From: Pseudomonas brassicacearum | GTDB lineage: Bacteria; Pseudomonadota; Gammaproteobacteria; Pseudomonadales; Pseudomonadaceae | Assembly (NCBI RefSeq): GCF_003732265.1 | Contig: NZ_MOBK01000011.1 | Location: 186,001 to 250,000 of the forward strand | Direction: 5' to 3' | DNA: 64,000 nt | Shown: positions 43,555-52,425 of the stretch, one piece after another | Layout: each line of letters opens with the position of its first letter | Position numbering within the stretch: the first letter of the stretch is position 1 | Made by a program: the position numbers and the translations under genes | The notes under the pieces: model-generated | What the model saw: the letters and a program-made list of their open reading frames with translations, nothing else | What the model was told of the DNA's origin: nothing | Database searches by the model: none

Positions 43555-44946
43555 ATGACCAGCGTTTCCAGCCTTACCCACGCCCTTTCGATCAACCCGA
43601 CCACCGGCGAGCAGATCGGCCACTACCCATTTGAGTCCGAGTCGGCACTGCAAGCCGCCCTGTCGCGGGCCGCAGGCGGCTTTCGTGTCTGGCGCAAAAC
43701 CGCTGTCGAGCAACGCTCGCAGTTGTTGATCGCCCTCGCCCAGGCCCTGCGCAACAGCACCGACAAAATGGCCACCATGATCACCCTGGAAATGGGCAAG
43801 CCGATCTCCCAGGCCCTTGGCGAAATCGAAAAGTGCGCGCAACTCTGCGAGTGGTACGCCGAACACGGCCCGGCCATGCTCAACGCCGAATCAACGCTGG
43901 TTGAAGGTGGCAAGGCGCGCATCGAATACCGCCCGCTCGGGCCGATTCTTGCGGTGATGCCGTGGAACTTCCCGATCTGGCAAGTGCTGCGCGGCGCCGT
44001 TCCAGCGCTGATCGCCGGCAACACCTACGTGCTCAAACACGCTCCCAACGTCATGGGCAGCGCTTACCTGCTGCTGGAAGCTTTCAAGAACGCCGATTTC
44101 CCTGAAGGTGTTTTCGAAGTGCTGAACGTCACGCCGGACGGCGTATCCAAGGCGATTGCCGACCCGCGCATCGCCGCAGTGACCCTCACCGGCAGCGTGC
44201 GCGCCGGCATGGCCATCGGCGCTCAGGCCGGTGCGGCATTGAAGAAATGCGTGCTGGAACTCGGCGGTTCCGATCCGTTTATCGTGCTCAACGATGCCGA
44301 CCTCGATGAAGCGGTCAAAGCCGCCGTCATCGGCCGCTATCAGAACACCGGGCAAGTCTGCGCGGCGGCCAAGCGCTTGATCGTCGAACAAGGCATCGTC
44401 GAGGAATTTACACGCAAATTCGTCGAAGCCACGGGCAAACTGGTGGTCGGTGACCCACTGGCCGCCGACACTTACCTCGGCCCGATGGCGCGGTTTGATC
44501 TGCGAGATGAACTGGATCAACAAGTGCGCGACACCCTGGAAGAAGGCGCAACCTTGTTGATGGGCGGCAAGAAGGCGCAAGGCCCGGGCAACTTCTACGA
44601 GCCGACCGTGTTCGCCAATGTCACCGACCAGATGACCTCGTTCAAACAGGAACTGTTTGGTCCGGTGGCGTCGATCATCACTGCACGCGACGCCGCCCAT
44701 GCGCTGGAACTGGCGAATGACAGCGAGTTCGGCCTGGCTGCGACCGTCTTCACGGCCAATGTCGCGCTCGCCCAGCAGATGGCCGGCGAACTGCAAACCG
44801 GTGGCGTGTTCATCAATGGCTACAGCGCTTCCGACCCCCGCGTAACCTTCGGCGGCGTGAAGAAAAGCGGGTTTGGCCGCGAGTTGTCGCACTTCGGCGT
44901 GCGCGAGTTCTGCAATGCCCAGACCGTGTGGCTGGACCGCCGCTAA
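43555..44946 (+). CDS. sad: NAD-dependent succinate semialdehyde dehydrogenase Sad
   Basis: 463 residues, very close in sequence pattern to E. coli YneI/Sad: HALSINPTTGEQ, WYAEHGPAML, EYRPLGPILAVMPWNFP. Active-site residues are Asn138, Glu235 (LELGGSDP) and Cys269 (NTGQVCAAAKR). It oxidises succinate semialdehyde to succinate with NAD+, the last step of putrescine/GABA breakdown. It is divergent from ptrR. It complements the polyamine-binding and PuuB-like genes 3 kb upstream. Confidence 0.93.
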   Translation: MTSVSSLTHALSINPTTGEQIGHYPFESESALQAALSRAAGGFRVWRKTAVEQRSQLLIALAQALRNSTDKMATMITLEMGKPISQALGEIEKCAQLCEWYAEHGPAMLNAESTLVEGGKARIEYRPLGPILAVMPWNFPIWQVLRGAVPALIAGNTYVLKHAPNVMGSAYLLLEAFKNADFPEGVFEVLNVTPDGVSKAIADPRIAAVTLTGSVRAGMAIGAQAGAALKKCVLELGGSDPFIVLNDADLDEAVKAAVIGRYQNTGQVCAAAKRLIVEQGIVEEFTRKFVEATGKLVVGDPLAADTYLGPMARFDLRDELDQQVRDTLEEGATLLMGGKKAQGPGNFYEPTVFANVTDQMTSFKQELFGPVASIITARDAAHALELANDSEFGLAATVFTANVALAQQMAGELQTGGVFINGYSASDPRVTFGGVKKSGFGRELSHFGVREFCNAQTVWLDRR

Positions 44947-45045
44947 GCGAAAAACGCAGCCTGGGCGTCGATGGCACCCAGGCTGCGGTTTTACTCGCGG
45001 GCGGCGACTATGCTGTTGTTGGTCACTTCCCGGGAGGCGCTGGAG

Positions 45046-45717
45046 ATGTCCCTGACGCTTTATTACCATCCGTTGTCGTCGTACTGCCACAAAGTACTGA
45101 TCGCGCTCTATGAGCACGCGGTCGACTTCGACAAAAGGATCATTGATCTGGGCAACGCGGCTGAGAAGGCCGAGTTGCAGGCACTCTGGCCGATCGGCAA
45201 ATTCCCGGTCATTCATGATCACACCGGCCAGTGCGACGTGGCGGAGTCGACGATCATCATTGAATACCTGGATCACTATTTTGCCGGGCAAAACCGGCTG
45301 ATTCCGGGCAATTGGGACACAGCGTTGGAGGTCCGCCTGTGGGACCGGGTCTGCGACAACTACCTTCAGACGCCGTTGCAACAGATTGTCCTGGATCGCA
45401 TCCTCGGCGCGAACGGCAATCTGACCCAACAGCGCTCCACGCTACAGACCGTGTACGGCATGCTTGACCGCCAGTTGGCGAACAATTCCTGGCTGGCCAG
45501 CGCGGAGTTCAGCCTGGCCGATTGTTCAGCGGCCCCGGCGCTTTTCTATGCCAGTACGCTTGAGCGGATGCCTGATGAACACGTTCACTTGAACGCCTAT
45601 TTCGAGCGGCTGATGAACCGGCCGTCCGTTCAGCGGGTGATCGACGAGGCCAGGCCTTACTTCTCGCTCTACCCGTTTGAGCAAGACATCCCGCAACGGT
45701 TTTACCCGCGGCCCTAA
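45046..45717 (+). CDS. Glutathione S-transferase
   Basis: 223 residues. The N-terminal thioredoxin-like domain (LTLYYHPLSSYCHKVLIALY ... GKFPVIHD, VAESTIIIEYL) binds glutathione, with a Ser-Tyr-Cys at the active position; the helical C-terminal domain includes FSLADCSAAPALFYA. Conjugation or reductive detoxification in the cytosol is expected. The ATG at 45046 with GGGAGG upstream is the family start; the 25 in-frame codons before it are not homologous. Its stop codon overlaps the stop codon of the convergent AKR gene. Confidence 0.87.
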   Translation: MSLTLYYHPLSSYCHKVLIALYEHAVDFDKRIIDLGNAAEKAELQALWPIGKFPVIHDHTGQCDVAESTIIIEYLDHYFAGQNRLIPGNWDTALEVRLWDRVCDNYLQTPLQQIVLDRILGANGNLTQQRSTLQTVYGMLDRQLANNSWLASAEFSLADCSAAPALFYASTLERMPDEHVHLNAYFERLMNRPSVQRVIDEARPYFSLYPFEQDIPQRFYPRP

Positions 45718-46658
45718 CGCACGATGTCGATCAATTGCTCGCGCTGCGCCCCCGTGAGCATCGGTCCGAAACCGGCGCCGGCGTTGTCTGCCATGTAGCG
45801 CGGATTGCCGGTGCCGGGGATCACGCAGGTCACCGCCGAATGGGACAGCAAGAACTTCAACGCCAGTTGCGCCCAACTGGTAACCCCCACTTGCGCGGCC
45901 CACCCGGGCAGTGGCTTGCCCTTCAAGCGTTCGAGCAAACCGCCGCCACCGAAGGGCCGGTTGCAGATCACCGCCACCCCGCGTTCGCGACACAGCGGCA
46001 GGATGCGTTTCTCGACACCTCTATCATCCAGCGCATAGTTGATCTGCAAAAAATCCAGGGCTTCGGCCTTGAGCACCGCTTCCACTTCCTCGTAGGCCGT
46101 CGGCGTGTAATGGGTGATGCCGATGTAGCGAATCCGCCCTTGCTCCTTCCATTCGCGCAACGTCGGCAAATGGGTTTGCCAGTCCAGCAGGTTGTGGATC
46201 TGCATGAGGTCGATGCGGTCGGTTTGCAGCAGGCTGAAGGACTGTTCCATCTGCGCAATCCCTTCATCGCGGCCACGGGTCCACACCTTGGTGGCGAGAA
46301 AGGCCGGCGAGCGCGGCTCATGGATCGACAGCAATTCACCGGTGGTCTGTTCGGCGCGACCATACATCGGCGAGCTGTCGATGACGGTGCCGCCCTTCTT
46401 GAACAAGGCGCTAAGCACCTCCGGCAGTTGTTTGTAGGCGGGGCTGGAGGGCTCGACATCAAAACCGCGATACGTGCCCAACCCGACGATGGGCAATGGC
46501 TCGTTGCTGGAGGGAATGGCGCGGGTCAGCATGGTCTTGCCTCCTGTTTCCGTCGACGGCGCCGAGGTTGCAAAAGCCCGATCGAAGGTGAATACCGCCG
46601 AAACACCGGCAGCCAGCGTGAGAAATCGTCGACGCGTGTATTCGTCAGTGTGGCTCAT
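45714..46658 (-). CDS. Tat-exported aldo/keto reductase
   Basis: 314 residues. The N-terminus DEYTRRRFLTLAAGVSAVFT is a twin-arginine signal (RRRFL) with a hydrophobic stretch; the mature part is an AKR barrel with VIDSSPMYGRAE (Asp, Tyr), TKVWTRG (Lys) and LMQIHNLLDW (His). AKRs normally need NADPH, so export to the periplasm is odd; the protein may carry bound cofactor or be retained in the cytosol. Start at 46658 gives the Tat signal. It is convergent with the GST gene. Confidence 0.82.
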   Translation of the reverse strand: MSHTDEYTRRRFLTLAAGVSAVFTFDRAFATSAPSTETGGKTMLTRAIPSSNEPLPIVGLGTYRGFDVEPSSPAYKQLPEVLSALFKKGGTVIDSSPMYGRAEQTTGELLSIHEPRSPAFLATKVWTRGRDEGIAQMEQSFSLLQTDRIDLMQIHNLLDWQTHLPTLREWKEQGRIRYIGITHYTPTAYEEVEAVLKAEALDFLQINYALDDRGVEKRILPLCRERGVAVICNRPFGGGGLLERLKGKPLPGWAAQVGVTSWAQLALKFLLSHSAVTCVIPGTGNPRYMADNAGAGFGPMLTGAQREQLIDIVR

Positions 46659-46756
46659 CGTATTGCCCGTGTGGCCCAACCCGGCGTGCCCCGCTACCGT
46701 TGAACTAAACTCTGGCACCGATCCTGTGTTAGCGGACCTCGATCCCAGAGCCGTCA

Positions 46757-47545
46757 ATGTCGCCCCCTAAAGTTAGTCGAATGTTCAGAACCCTGGCGCT
46801 TATCGTTGTCATCCTTGCTGCGTTGTACCTGGCGCTGTGTGCGGCATTGTTCGTGTTTCAGCGCGCGTTGATCTATTACCCGCAACCCAGCGCCCTCGCC
46901 ACACCCGCGTCGCTGCTGACGCTGAACGTCGAAGATGCGCAAGTACAGGTGTCGGTCAGGCCTCATGACGGCCCGAACGCCTTGATCTATTTCGGTGGCA
47001 ATGCCGAGGATGTGTCTCGCAGCCTGTCCGGGTTTTCGCAGGCGTTCCCCGAGTATGCGCTGTACTTGATGCACTATCGCGGGTTCGGCGGCAGTAGCGG
47101 CTCGCCGTCGGAAGAGGCGATTGCCCGTGATGCGCTGACCTTGTTCGACAAGGTCTACAGCATCCATCCGAACGTTGCCGTGGTCGGACGCAGCCTCGGC
47201 TCGGGCGTCGCCGTGCGCCTGGCCAGCCAACGCCCGGCCGCGCGGCTGATCCTGATCACGCCCTACAACAGCCTGGAAAGCCTCGCCCGGCAGCAGTTCC
47301 GCTGGTTTCCGGTGAAGTGGCTGTTACAGGACCGCTTCGAATCCTGGCGGTACGCCGCGCACATCACGGTGCCGACGTTGCTGATCGTCGCGAGCCACGA
47401 CGAGGTCATCCCGCGTTCCAGCACGCAGCAGCTCTACACCCATTTCGCCCCCGGTGTGGCGACGTTGAAGGCGATCCCGGGCACCGGCCATAACTCCATT
47501 TCCGACAGCCCGGAATACCTCAAATTGATACGTGATGGATTATGA
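46757..47545 (+). CDS. Membrane-anchored alpha/beta hydrolase
   Basis: 262 residues. One N-terminal hydrophobic segment (TLALIVVILAALYLALCAAL) anchors it in the membrane; the rest is an alpha/beta hydrolase of the ABHD13/BEM46 type. The nucleophile elbow is VVGRSLGSG, the acid lies in ASHDEVIP and the His in GTGHNS. Hydrolysis of a lipid or peptide ester at the periplasmic side is plausible. Starts at 46757 (MSPPK) and 46781 (MFRTL) are both possible. No partner gene is evident. Confidence 0.83.
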   Translation: MSPPKVSRMFRTLALIVVILAALYLALCAALFVFQRALIYYPQPSALATPASLLTLNVEDAQVQVSVRPHDGPNALIYFGGNAEDVSRSLSGFSQAFPEYALYLMHYRGFGGSSGSPSEEAIARDALTLFDKVYSIHPNVAVVGRSLGSGVAVRLASQRPAARLILITPYNSLESLARQQFRWFPVKWLLQDRFESWRYAAHITVPTLLIVASHDEVIPRSSTQQLYTHFAPGVATLKAIPGTGHNSISDSPEYLKLIRDGL

Positions 47546-47658
47546 GCGCGCGCGTATTCATAGACAGCATCGATCACGCGGTCATCGAGAGTGATTGGAC
47601 TCGCTGCCCGCAAGCTCTTAGCCTGCCCGCGACGCGAAACAGCTGAAGGCACAACTCC

Positions 47659-48558
47659 ATGATCGTCAGACCCAAACCGAATTTCATCAACATCCTCAGC
47701 GCCATCAAGGGCTCCATCGCCAAACGGATTGCCTTGCGCAGCCTGATGGTGACCCTGCTGGCGGCGGTCATCGTGCTGGTCGAGACCTTGCACCCGAGCT
47801 ACTTTTCCAAAGTCAGCGCGACGCCGTTCACGCTGCTCGGTTTGTCGCTCTCGATCTTCATGAGTTTTCGCAACAACGCCTGTTATGACCGCTGGTATGA
47901 AGGCCGCAAAGCCTGGGGCGACGTGATCGTGGCGATTCGTTCGATGATTCGCGAAACCGTGATCATCAAGGACGCCGACACGCGCAACATTCTGCTGAGC
48001 CATTTGTGCGGGTTCGCCCATGCGCTCAACGCCAAACTGCGCCAGGAAAACGAACTGGCGGCGAGTGGCCGCTGGCTCGACCCGATCCCCAAGGACAACG
48101 TGCCGGACTTCAGCGGACGCATTTTGCTGCAGGCCGGCCAGCAGTGCTCGGCGCTCAGCGAGTCGGGGGTGATCAACGAATGGCGCTACACGATCATGGC
48201 CAATCATCTGGCGCACCTGACCCAGGCGCAGGCCGCCTGCGAACGGATCAAACACACGCCGCTGCCATTTGCCTACACCTTGCTATTGCACCGCACCAGC
48301 TACCTGTTCTGCTTCCTGCTGCCCTTCGCCATGGCCGAACCTTTGGGTTGGCTAACCCCGATTTTCACGGCGATTGTCAGCTACACCTTTTTTGGCCTGG
48401 ACGCGATTGGCGATGAACTGGAGGACCCGTTTGGCCGCGACGAAAACGACCTGCCCCTCGATGCGATAGTGCGCACCATCGAGCGGGAAATCCTCACCGC
48501 GATGGGCGAAACACAACTTCCACCGGCGCTGGAACCGGTGGACTTTGTGCTGAAATGA
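47659..48558 (+). CDS. Bestrophin-family ion channel (UPF0187)
   Basis: 299 residues. MIVRPKPNFINILSAIKGSI, followed by hydrophobic helices (LMVTLLAAVIVLVETL, FTLLGLSLSIFMSFR) and NNACYDRWYEGRKAWGD, the motif of bacterial bestrophins. The C-terminal FFGLDAIGDELEDPFG is the conserved Ca/gating region. It forms a pentameric chloride or cation channel in the inner membrane. It is convergent with the epimerase gene, with two bases between stop codons. Confidence 0.9.
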   Translation: MIVRPKPNFINILSAIKGSIAKRIALRSLMVTLLAAVIVLVETLHPSYFSKVSATPFTLLGLSLSIFMSFRNNACYDRWYEGRKAWGDVIVAIRSMIRETVIIKDADTRNILLSHLCGFAHALNAKLRQENELAASGRWLDPIPKDNVPDFSGRILLQAGQQCSALSESGVINEWRYTIMANHLAHLTQAQAACERIKHTPLPFAYTLLLHRTSYLFCFLLPFAMAEPLGWLTPIFTAIVSYTFFGLDAIGDELEDPFGRDENDLPLDAIVRTIEREILTAMGETQLPPALEPVDFVLK

Positions 48559-48560
48559 TT

Positions 48561-49538
48561 TCACACCTGATAAAAGCCTCGATACCACGCCACAAAGTGC
48601 GCCACGCCGGTTTCAACGGTGACTTGCGGGCGGAAGTCGACCCAGTCCGCCAACGCCGACACATCGGCCCAGGTCTTGATCACATCACCCGCTTGCATCG
48701 GCAGGTTGTTGCGCTGGGCTTTGATCCCCAATGCCGACTCCAGGCACTCGATAAAATCCAGCAACGCGACCGGCTGGCCTCGGCCGATGTTGAAGAGGCG
48801 GTTGACGCCCCCGCTCTCGTGGGTCGCCAGTGGCGGCTTTGTTCGTAAGCGGGCGATGCCTTCGACGATGTCGTCGATGTAGGTGAAGTCGCGCGCCATC
48901 TGACCATGGTTGAACACCTCGATCGGCTGGCCCTTGAGGATCGCTTCGGTGAACTTGAACAGCGCCATGTCGGGACGCCCCCAGGGCCCGTAGACGGTGA
49001 AAAAGCGCAGGCCGCTAGCCTTCAGGCCGTACAGATGGCAGTAGCTGTCGGCGAGCAATTCGTTGGCGCGCTTGCTTGCGGCGTATAGCGAGACCGGATG
49101 GTCCACTGGATCATCGACGCTGAACGGTAGCTTGTTGTTGGCACCGTACACCGAGCTGCTCGACGCGTAGATCAGGTGCGCCGGCGGATGGTGTCGACAG
49201 GCTTCCAGCACATTCAGGAAACCCACCAGGTTGGATTGCGCATAGGCGTCCGGATTGTCCAGCGAATAACGAACGCCCGCTTGCGCCGCCAGATGCACCA
49301 CTTCGGTGAAGTGCTGCTCGTTGAACAACGCCATCAACGCAGGTTTGTCGACAATGTCCATCTTCTGAAAACGGAAGCCCTGCAACATACTCAATTGCTT
49401 GAGTCGGGCCTGTTTGAGTTCAACGCTGTAATAGTCATTGAGATTGTCGACACCTATCACTTCAAGGCCTTGCAGGCACAACCGTTTAACCGTGTGATAC
49501 CCGATGAACCCTGCGGCGCCAGTCACAAGAACAGTCAT
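48561..49538 (-). CDS. NAD-dependent UDP-glucuronate 4-epimerase-like SDR
   Basis: 325 residues. MTVLVTGAAGFIGYHTVKRL is the NAD-binding start and YAASKRANE provides the catalytic Tyr-xxx-Lys. GVDNLNDYY and HLAAQAGVRYSLDNP are hallmarks of UDP-glucuronate 4-epimerases (CapI/WbnF branch). It would make UDP-galacturonate from UDP-glucuronate in the cytosol. The UDP-glucose dehydrogenase at 56548 would supply the substrate. It is divergent from the exopolysaccharide operon. The ATG at 49538 is clear; the 19 upstream codons are not homologous. Confidence 0.88.
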   Translation of the reverse strand: MTVLVTGAAGFIGYHTVKRLCLQGLEVIGVDNLNDYYSVELKQARLKQLSMLQGFRFQKMDIVDKPALMALFNEQHFTEVVHLAAQAGVRYSLDNPDAYAQSNLVGFLNVLEACRHHPPAHLIYASSSSVYGANNKLPFSVDDPVDHPVSLYAASKRANELLADSYCHLYGLKASGLRFFTVYGPWGRPDMALFKFTEAILKGQPIEVFNHGQMARDFTYIDDIVEGIARLRTKPPLATHESGGVNRLFNIGRGQPVALLDFIECLESALGIKAQRNNLPMQAGDVIKTWADVSALADWVDFRPQVTVETGVAHFVAWYRGFYQV

Positions 49539-49782
49539 AGTGCCTTGCTCCGCTGTCTGCACAAGAAAGTGATAGTTATAGCTTTGCAATTGCATTGGGT
49601 CTAGATCTGGCGCTAACTACTAATACTCCCCACAGTTGGGGTTTTATATTCAAATGGCGTGACTATCAGTACCAGCAAAAGTTTAATTTTCCCGACGAAA
49701 GAAAAATACCCCCTGAAAACAATAACTTGAGCAGTAGCAAAATCACTAATGGATAAAAGGCGTGCTTTTTGACGAGGAACGT

Positions 49783-49811
49783 TTGACAGCTCGCTTAGAG
49801 TGGTCGATAAC
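49783..49811 (+). promoter_or_regulatory. Sigma-70 promoter of the exopolysaccharide operon
   Basis: TTGACA (49783-49788), 17-base spacer, GATAAC (49806-49811). The -35 box is perfect and the -10 box keeps the key A2 and A-rich core. Start of RNA is expected near 49818. Confidence 0.7.
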
Positions 49812-49917
49812 TACACCGGCCTATTGAAACAGTTATGCGATCGCAGACTCCCTGTTTAGCGACTGTTCCTTAGTCTCCTACCGAATTGTTTTTTATGTGG
49901 GTCCCTTGTGCAGACCG

Positions 49918-49929
49918 TGCGGTAGCTTT
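49918..49929 (+). promoter_or_regulatory. ops-like RfaH recruitment element
   Basis: TGCGGTAGCTTT matches the E. coli ops sequence GGCGGTAGCGTG at 9 of 12 bases, including the full GCGGTAGC core read by RfaH on the non-template strand. It lies about 100 bases after the promoter. The outer stem ACCGTGC/GCACGGT (49914-49920 and 49970-49976) and hairpins GCTTTG-CC-CAAAGC (49925-49938) and TCGGC-TTAT-GCCGA (49949-49962) surround it. Confidence 0.65.
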
Positions 49930-50144
49930 GCCCAAAGCAACGATCACTTCGGCTTATGCCGATTGCACTGCACGGTATAGCGTCACGTCATTGTCTTGTG
50001 CCCTTTCGTGAGGCGTTTTGTGATTCATTATTGATACACAACTGCGTAACTCTATAAAAAAAACATATCTGCTCGAATAACATTTCATAGGCCTCAATAG
50101 AGCCACTGCCTGCCTAAACTTCTCAATTCACAGAGTTTACCAGC

Positions 50145-50681
50145 ATGCCAGCATTAAGCTCCGAGCGGTCTAATTGGTACCTTCTGCAATGCAAACCACG
50201 TCAGGATGAACGTGCCCACCTCAACCTGCTTCAGCAGAACTATGTGATTTTCCACCCCCAGCTGGTGACTGAACGCGTGATACGCGGCAAACGCCACAGG
50301 GTGCTGGAATCGCTGTTCCCCGGGTATCTGTTTATCCACCTCAGCCGTAACGACAATTGGGCGCCCCTACGTTCCACCCGCGGCGTCAGTCGTATTGTCG
50401 AATTCAATCATGGTCCTGCGACGGTGGCAGAGCACGTCATCGAGCATCTGCGCGCACGCTGTTTTGAATCGGCGGATGCGCACGTCGACCACGATCTGAA
50501 ACCCGGCGAACACTTGCAAATCCTTCGAGGGCCACTGTCGACACTGGAAGGTATCTTCGTGTCCTCGCTGGGCGATGAACGCGTGATGATCCTGCTACAG
50601 TTCCTTAACCGCGATCAAACTATTTGCGTTCCGTTAAGTGATCTCGGACGCCAGAGCATGCCCATACTAATCAATAACTAA
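50145..50681 (+). CDS. RfaH/NusG-family transcription antiterminator
   Basis: 178 residues. The NGN domain is clear (NWYLLQCKPRQDERAHLNLL, LFPGYLFIHL) and the C-terminal KOW region is GEHLQILRGPLSTLEGIFVS. It is a NusG paralogue of the RfaH type. Bound to RNA polymerase at ops, such proteins suppress pausing and Rho termination and may recruit ribosomes. Being the first gene after an ops-like leader, it probably drives its own long operon. rfaH itself could be elsewhere; this copy is specialised for the exopolysaccharide. Confidence 0.88.
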   Translation: MPALSSERSNWYLLQCKPRQDERAHLNLLQQNYVIFHPQLVTERVIRGKRHRVLESLFPGYLFIHLSRNDNWAPLRSTRGVSRIVEFNHGPATVAEHVIEHLRARCFESADAHVDHDLKPGEHLQILRGPLSTLEGIFVSSLGDERVMILLQFLNRDQTICVPLSDLGRQSMPILINN

Positions 50682-50717
50682 TTGTTTTCCTTATATGCTT
50701 TCCTCAGGAGCTAGGAT

Positions 50718-51878
50718 ATGGCCTTGAAGTCACGCTGCCCTGTTGCACTGCTTATGGCCTCTCTTTACCCAGGGATGGCATGGAGTATCAATCCACAAAA
50801 CATTGATGTTTACGGTTTTAACTTCACACCCACTTTCTTGATGTCAGAAAGTTACGACGACAACTTTCGCGAACTGGAAAAAAATACGCAGTCTTCCATG
50901 ATCACCCGGTTGGCGCCCTCCTTCGAGCTCAAGGCTGAAGACCGCAATAGCGCCACCCGCTTGATCTGGCAGCCTTCTCAGAACATTTACCATGATGAGT
51001 CGGATGCCTCGTATACGGCACAACGGGTGCGAGCTGACAGCATCATGGAGTTCACTGACCGGCACCGTCTGAAGCTTGAAGCCGAATACCGCAAATGGGA
51101 GCGCACGGAATCGACGGCAGTCCCAGACGAGAATGACAAACTCAACAATAAACGCGTGGGCGGCCTGTACACCTACGGCGCCAAGAGTGCTGATAACCAG
51201 ATCGATGTCGGCGCCAACTACGCAGAACTTCGCTACACCAATGCCGACGGTGTCAACGAGGACAAAGAACGTAATACCACCGGCGTGACCACCACCTGGT
51301 ATCACCGCATCGGCAGCAATACCCGTGGTTTGCTGGAATACGACCACACCAACTTCGATTACCTGGAATCAAACAGCCCGCGCAGCAGTAAATCCGATGC
51401 AATTCTGGGCGGCGCCACATGGGACTTCACCGCCCGCACCTCGGGCAAAGTGCGCATTGGTTACGAGAAAAAGAACTTCGACAGTAGCGAATCCAAAGAC
51501 CTCGACAACCCCACCTGGCAAGTGGATCTGCAATACAAGCCGCGCACTTACTCGACGTTTACCTTCGTCGCCCGCCAGGCGCTCGCCGAAGGTGACGATG
51601 GCGCCGACGCGGTGAAGTCGACCTTCACCCAGGTCGGTTGGCGCCATGGCTGGACCGAACGCATCACCTCCATCGCCCAGGCCGGTTACGGTACTTATGT
51701 CTACGAAGGCGAAAGCCGCACGGACAAGGTGCAGGACTACAACCTGGCCATGGTGTACGCCATGCGTCGCTGGCTGGATATAGAACTCGGCTATCGCTAC
51801 CGGGATGACAACTCGGATGCCGACAACGAAAGCTACACCCGCAACATTGTTTCGATCAGCTTCAACGTAAGCCTTTAG
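50718..51878 (+). CDS. Exopolysaccharide outer-membrane beta-barrel protein
   Basis: 386 residues. A signal peptide (MALKSRCPVALLMASLYPGM-AWS) precedes a long region of repeating amphipathic strands (FNFTPTFLMSESYDDNF, VGANYAELRYTNADG, WLDIELGYRYRDD) ending in FNVSL. It fits the BBP2-type barrels found in many exopolysaccharide clusters, such as EpsL. It may assist export of the polymer through the outer membrane. It begins 36 bases after the antiterminator gene and 11 bases before the Wza-like gene. Confidence 0.78.
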   Translation: MALKSRCPVALLMASLYPGMAWSINPQNIDVYGFNFTPTFLMSESYDDNFRELEKNTQSSMITRLAPSFELKAEDRNSATRLIWQPSQNIYHDESDASYTAQRVRADSIMEFTDRHRLKLEAEYRKWERTESTAVPDENDKLNNKRVGGLYTYGAKSADNQIDVGANYAELRYTNADGVNEDKERNTTGVTTTWYHRIGSNTRGLLEYDHTNFDYLESNSPRSSKSDAILGGATWDFTARTSGKVRIGYEKKNFDSSESKDLDNPTWQVDLQYKPRTYSTFTFVARQALAEGDDGADAVKSTFTQVGWRHGWTERITSIAQAGYGTYVYEGESRTDKVQDYNLAMVYAMRRWLDIELGYRYRDDNSDADNESYTRNIVSISFNVSL

Positions 51879-51889
51879 GAGGGTTGGCC

Positions 51890-52423
51890 ATGAACTCACA
51901 CACTCTTGGCTTGTTGTTCGCATTGGCATTTGTCCCCAACACGTACGCTGCAGACCCCGGCACCCAGTACAAACTGGCGGCGGGCGATGTGTTGCGCATC
52001 ACCGTGTTCGGCGAGCCGGAACTGAGCATAAAAAGGGTCCGCCTCAACGACGCCGGAACGTTTTCCTACCCGTTCCTGGGTGAAATTTCCGCCAGGGGCC
52101 TCACCCCCAACCAGGTCGAAAAGATCATCGTCGATGGCCTCAAACAGGGCTACCTGACCGATCCGAAAGTCAGCCTGAGCCAGATCGAATACCGCGCGTT
52201 CTACATCAACGGCGAGGTCACCAAGCCCGGCAGTTACCCGTTCGTGCCCGGCCTGACGCTTGAGAAAGCCATTGCCTTGGGCGGTGGCCTCACCGAGCGC
52301 GCCTCGATCAAACGCGTGACGATCGTGCGCGGTGACAGCGGCCAGACCCTCACCGATGAAGTGACGCGCAGCACCACGATTGCCCCCGGCGACACCATTT
52401 CCATTGCACAAGGCTTTTTCTAA
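51890..52423 (+). CDS. Polysaccharide export protein (Wza-like)
   Basis: 177 residues. A signal peptide is followed by YKLAAGDVLRITVFGEPELS, the poly-export domain, and SLBB-like sequences (FYINGEVTKPGSYPFVPGLT). It lacks the lipobox Cys and C-terminal helix of full Wza, so it is a short export protein of the Gum/Eps type. It should form a periplasmic/outer-membrane ring with the Wzc-like kinase. AGGAGGG stands before the ATG at 51890. The stop is two bases before the Wzc-like start. Confidence 0.9.
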   Translation: MNSHTLGLLFALAFVPNTYAADPGTQYKLAAGDVLRITVFGEPELSIKRVRLNDAGTFSYPFLGEISARGLTPNQVEKIIVDGLKQGYLTDPKVSLSQIEYRAFYINGEVTKPGSYPFVPGLTLEKAIALGGGLTERASIKRVTIVRGDSGQTLTDEVTRSTTIAPGDTISIAQGFF

Positions 52424-52425
52424 TC

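Larger units (their letters stand above)
49539..50144 (+). promoter_or_regulatory. Promoter and structured leader of exopolysaccharide operon
   Basis: 606 bases without a gene. Near the left end CCCCA-CAGT-TGGGG-TTTT (49628-49645) forms a short hairpin of uncertain use. The rest holds the promoter at 49783-49811, an ops-like element at 49918-49929, and a folded RNA from 49914 to 49976. The rfaH-type gene starts at 50145. The leader is about 330 bases long, long enough for antitermination control. Confidence 0.7.

Noticed and set aside
49628-49645. CCCCA-CAGT-TGGGG-TTTT as an operon terminator
   Set aside because: No gene is transcribed into it on the plus strand; stem of only five pairs. Mentioned in the leader entry only.
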